Shown: piece by piece, positions 30,385 to 32,846 of the stretch
How positions within the stretch are numbered: position 1 is the first letter of the stretch
Layout of the letters: every line of letters starts with the position of its first letter
Source of the DNA: Fibrobacter sp.
GTDB taxonomy: Bacteria; Fibrobacterota; Fibrobacteria; Fibrobacterales; Fibrobacteraceae
Reading direction: 5' to 3'
Assembly: GCA_017520105.1 (NCBI GenBank)
Contig: JAFWRL010000273.1
Location: forward strand, 1-32,846
DNA: 32,846 nt
Translations under genes and position numbers: made by a program
The notes under the pieces: generated by a model
Database searches by the model: none
What the model saw: only the letters and a program-made list of their open reading frames with translations
What the model was told of the DNA's origin: nothing

Positions 30385-30978
30385 CTAATAGAAATTCTGC
30401 AAGTCCTGTACGGTTCCAAATAGTGTATTGCCTATTTGGAAACGGTCCAAAACGTGTCTTAACAAGTCCTTGAATTCGTCAATGGTTCCTGCGTTCATGG
30501 TGTTCAACTTTCCTTGAATGTCGCTCACGAATCCGTAGGTGACCGGGCTCGATTTCATGCCCTGCATGGAACCGCTCCATTGTTGCAGCACTTTGTCCGT
30601 GTCTATCCTTGCGATTACATAACGTGTTGTCGAGAGCAACTCTTGCAAAAAATGCACGATGAAAATTTCTTCCTGCAAAATACCCCAGCGTTTGTCCTTG
30701 GAGTAAAGAGACGAATTTTCCGCCTTGCCGTAAAAGATAGCTGCCTGTGCATATTCGAGACACGTCATTAAAAGACGCTCGTAGCGCTTGATATCCTTAC
30801 TCAAGTGCTGGTACCAGGCATTGTTCTCTTCTGGCGTTGGGTTCTTGGCCTCGGCAATGTCGTTGGGAAACAGCGCGCGGAAGGCATAATAGACTTCCTC
30901 GTAATAGCGGTTCCGCATGCGGCAGTTGAACGCTCGGTTTTTTTGTGTGTAATCGCAATGGCGTAGAGACGTTATCAT
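30385..30978 (-). CDS. Hypothetical protein coupled to the Rel gene
   Basis: I do not recognise this 197-residue protein. It has no signal peptide and no membrane segment. It looks mostly helical, with many Tyr, Arg and Gln residues (for example YYEEVYYAFRALF and LQEEIFIVHFLQELLSTTRYVIARID). The last third (NAGTIDEFKDLLRHVLDRFQIGN) could be a separate helix pair. The ATG overlaps the stop of the Rel gene (ATGA), so the two are translationally coupled and should be co-expressed. The nuo operon follows in the same direction after 178 nt of repeats, so read-through into nuo is possible. A cytoplasmic role is inferred. Confidence 0.7.
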   Translation of the reverse strand: MITSLRHCDYTQKNRAFNCRMRNRYYEEVYYAFRALFPNDIAEAKNPTPEENNAWYQHLSKDIKRYERLLMTCLEYAQAAIFYGKAENSSLYSKDKRWGILQEEIFIVHFLQELLSTTRYVIARIDTDKVLQQWSGSMQGMKSSPVTYGFVSDIQGKLNTMNAGTIDEFKDLLRHVLDRFQIGNTLFGTVQDLQNFY

Positions 30979-32846
30979 GCTTTTTCAACCCCTCTGACAC
31001 CCGCGACCTGCCTAATCTTGTTCACGATGGCATCGACCTGGTCCTTGCGGAACGCCTTGAATTCCATACGGATGCGGCCCGTGTATTGGGCGCTCGCGAT
31101 GCTCATCCTGTCCAGCGAAAGGTTTTCGTCTTTCAGAACCATCAGAATGCTTAACGGAAGGTTCTTGCGGTTGTCTGTTTCGATGGTGAGGTGTGTCGTA
31201 AAAGGCTTCGTGACGTCTGCGCTCCAGTCAACGGGGAGTCGCTGGTCGGTGGGCAAATCCTTGAGGCATGGGCAATCGCTCTTGTGAACCTCGATGCCAA
31301 TTTGCGGACGCATGACGCCTACAATCTTGTCGCCGGGGACTGGTCCGCAGCAACTGGCGAAATGGATGAGGAGACTCGTCTCTTGCCCAATCATCAACGG
31401 CATTTCGTCGGTAAGCGTACTTCCCTTGTCCTTGCCGAATGTCGGATAGAACCGCAGCGAAGATGTTTCCTTGGAAATAATGTCGTTTCCGCCGTTCAGG
31501 AATCGGTGGATGTCCTGGAGGGGGAGTTCACCCTGACCCAAGTGCTCGAAAAATTCGTTCAGGCTTGTTTGACCAAAGTATCGAAGGATGTCTTCTTCCT
31601 TGGGACGCTTGTCTTTTTCAATTTTCAGGAGTCGAAGTTCTCGTGTCCAGATTTCTTTGCCGAGGCTGCGGGACTGTATGACGATGCTTGTCTTCATCCA
31701 CTTGCGGAGTTCCTGCTTGGCCTTGATAGTCTTCACCATTTCGAGCCATTCCGGGCTCGGTTCCTGGCTTGGACTCTTTAGAATCTGGATGGTGGCGCCG
31801 TGCGGTACCGGTTCGTCGAGGCTCACGACCTTGTCGTTGATGCGGGCTCCGATGCAGTGGAGACCGAGTTCCGAGTGTACGGCGAATGCAAAGTCGAGAA
31901 CGATGGAACCTTCCGGGAGTTCAATGGAGGCGCCCTTCGGGGTAAACACCGTCATCCCTTCGGGCTTCAAATCGACTTTCAAGAAGTCGAGGTATTCCTT
32001 CGAGTCCGAAATTTCGGATTGCAACTTGACCATGTGGTCGAGCCAGGCGAGTTCTTCGCCTTCGTGTTGCGTTTCCATCTTGTACGCCCAGTGGGCGGCG
32101 AATCCCTTCTCGGCGGTGAGGTCCATGTCCTTTGTACGAATTTGGACTTCGACCATCTTGTTTTCGGGGCCGATGACTGTGGTGTGGATGCTCTGGTAAA
32201 GGTTCGGCTTCGGGGTCGCGATGTAGTCCTTGAAGCGGCTTTGTAGCGGAGTCCACAAGTTGTGCACGTAACCCAGGGCGAGGTAGCATTCGGGAATCGT
32301 CTCGACGATAATGCGTATGGCGAAAATGTCGAAGATGTCCTCGAAGCCACAACCGCGGGCAATCATCTTGTTGTAAATGCTGTAGATGTTCTTGGTGCGG
32401 CCCTGGATGGTGCAGTCGAAATCTTCGAGGGCCATCTTGATTTGCAGAGGGCCAATCACGGACTGCACGTAGTTCTCGCGCTTTTCCTTGTTCTCGATAA
32501 GCGCATCGACGAGTTTCTGGTATTCGTCCGGGTTTACGTACTTGAAACTCAAGTCTTCTAGTTCTGTCTTGAGCTTGTATAGACCGAATCTGTGCGTGAG
32601 TGGCACGTAAATGTCGAGAGTTTCCTGGGCAATGGCCTTTCGTTTTTCCGGCTTCATGTATCGCATGGTTCGCATGTTGTGGATGCGGTCTGCGATTTTG
32701 ATCATGATGACGCGGGGGTCTTTTGCCATGGCCGTAATGAGCTTGCGGTAAGTGCTTGCCTTCTGGGCTGTCTTGCTCGCTTCTTGTACAGCGGTAATCT
32801 TTGTCACCGCATCGACCATGAATGCAGTATCTTCGCCAAAAAGTTC
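30975..32846 (-). CDS. rel: Rel/SpoT-family (p)ppGpp synthetase/hydrolase (5' end outside window)
   Basis: The frame is open to the right edge: before the Met at 32819 come residues ELFGEDTAF, the usual context of the hydrolase domain, so the protein is incomplete. Visible parts in order are the end of the HD hydrolase domain (IMIKIADRIHNMRT); the synthetase domain with GRTKNIYSIYNKM, YIATPKPNLYQSIHT and VEVQIRTKDMDLTAEKGFAAHW; a TGS domain (MTVFTPKGASIELPEG...DFAFAVHSELG); a Cys-containing zinc-finger-like region (HFASCCGPVPGDKIVGV, VHKSDCPCL); and a C-terminal ACT domain. It sets (p)ppGpp levels in starvation. Whether both activities are intact cannot be judged without the HD motif. It is coupled to the 197-residue gene. 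Confidence 0.93.
   Translation of the reverse strand, partial: ELFGEDTAFMVDAVTKITAVQEASKTAQKASTYRKLITAMAKDPRVIMIKIADRIHNMRTMRYMKPEKRKAIAQETLDIYVPLTHRFGLYKLKTELEDLSFKYVNPDEYQKLVDALIENKEKRENYVQSVIGPLQIKMALEDFDCTIQGRTKNIYSIYNKMIARGCGFEDIFDIFAIRIIVETIPECYLALGYVHNLWTPLQSRFKDYIATPKPNLYQSIHTTVIGPENKMVEVQIRTKDMDLTAEKGFAAHWAYKMETQHEGEELAWLDHMVKLQSEISDSKEYLDFLKVDLKPEGMTVFTPKGASIELPEGSIVLDFAFAVHSELGLHCIGARINDKVVSLDEPVPHGATIQILKSPSQEPSPEWLEMVKTIKAKQELRKWMKTSIVIQSRSLGKEIWTRELRLLKIEKDKRPKEEDILRYFGQTSLNEFFEHLGQGELPLQDIHRFLNGGNDIISKETSSLRFYPTFGKDKGSTLTDEMPLMIGQETSLLIHFASCCGPVPGDKIVGVMRPQIGIEVHKSDCPCLKDLPTDQRLPVDWSADVTKPFTTHLTIETDNRKNLPLSILMVLKDENLSLDRMSIASAQYTGRIRMEFKAFRKDQVDAIVNKIRQVAGVRGVEKA

Overview
The window looks like chromosome from a Gram-negative bacterium. 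It encodes several signal-peptide-bearing outer-membrane barrel proteins, lipoproteins, a futalosine-pathway menaquinone enzyme and a respiratory complex I. My best guess is Fibrobacter or a close relative: GC is moderate, intergenic spaces are short and AT-rich, the small barrel proteins fit, and copies of a GTCATCCTGAG...GAAGGATCCAGT palindrome are scattered between genes. That taxonomic call is from memory of such genomes and was not tested by any search. I see no prophage, insertion sequence, CRISPR array or integrase.

Layout. 1-46 is the tail of a plus-strand gene. 215-7094 (minus) holds housekeeping genes: mqnE, an initiator tRNA, the translationally coupled pair recN/pgsA-like, trmB, an RNase Z-like hydrolase and a lipoprotein. 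7286-8092 (plus) is exonuclease III. 8274-13328 is an array of five paralogous small outer-membrane barrel genes (plus), each with its own TTGNNN/TATATT promoter and mostly its own hairpin terminator; it is interrupted by an opposite-strand orphan potD-like lipoprotein gene (9199-10257). 13466-16372 (minus) has a DUF4230 protein, another outer-membrane protein and a class I/II aminotransferase. 16373-19792 is the most accessory-like part: repeats, a compact promoter/44-codon ORF/terminator unit missed by length cut-offs, an orphan HsdR N-terminal nuclease-like protein, xseA, an orphan Phd/YefM-type antitoxin and a small secreted protein.

19868-30206 (minus) is a complete nuo operon, A-BC-D-H-I-J-K-L-M-N, with NuoB and NuoC fused in one polypeptide and no NuoE, F or G. 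It ends at a hairpin shared with the converging gene. Upstream lie an unrecognised 197-residue gene and, overlapping it by 4 nt, a Rel/SpoT-family (p)ppGpp enzyme that runs off the right edge.

How they fit: MqnE makes menaquinone precursors and the Nuo complex would reduce that quinone while pumping protons, although its electron donor is not encoded here. RecN, XseA and exonuclease III are DNA repair functions.

The least explained signals are non-coding: a dispersed palindrome family with covarying stems separated by a constant GA/GA internal loop; short tandem repeats abutting the start codons of mqnE, nuoN and nuoA; a 65-nt branched inverted-repeat element at 16592-16656; and the leaderless-looking 44-codon Ala-rich ORF next to it.
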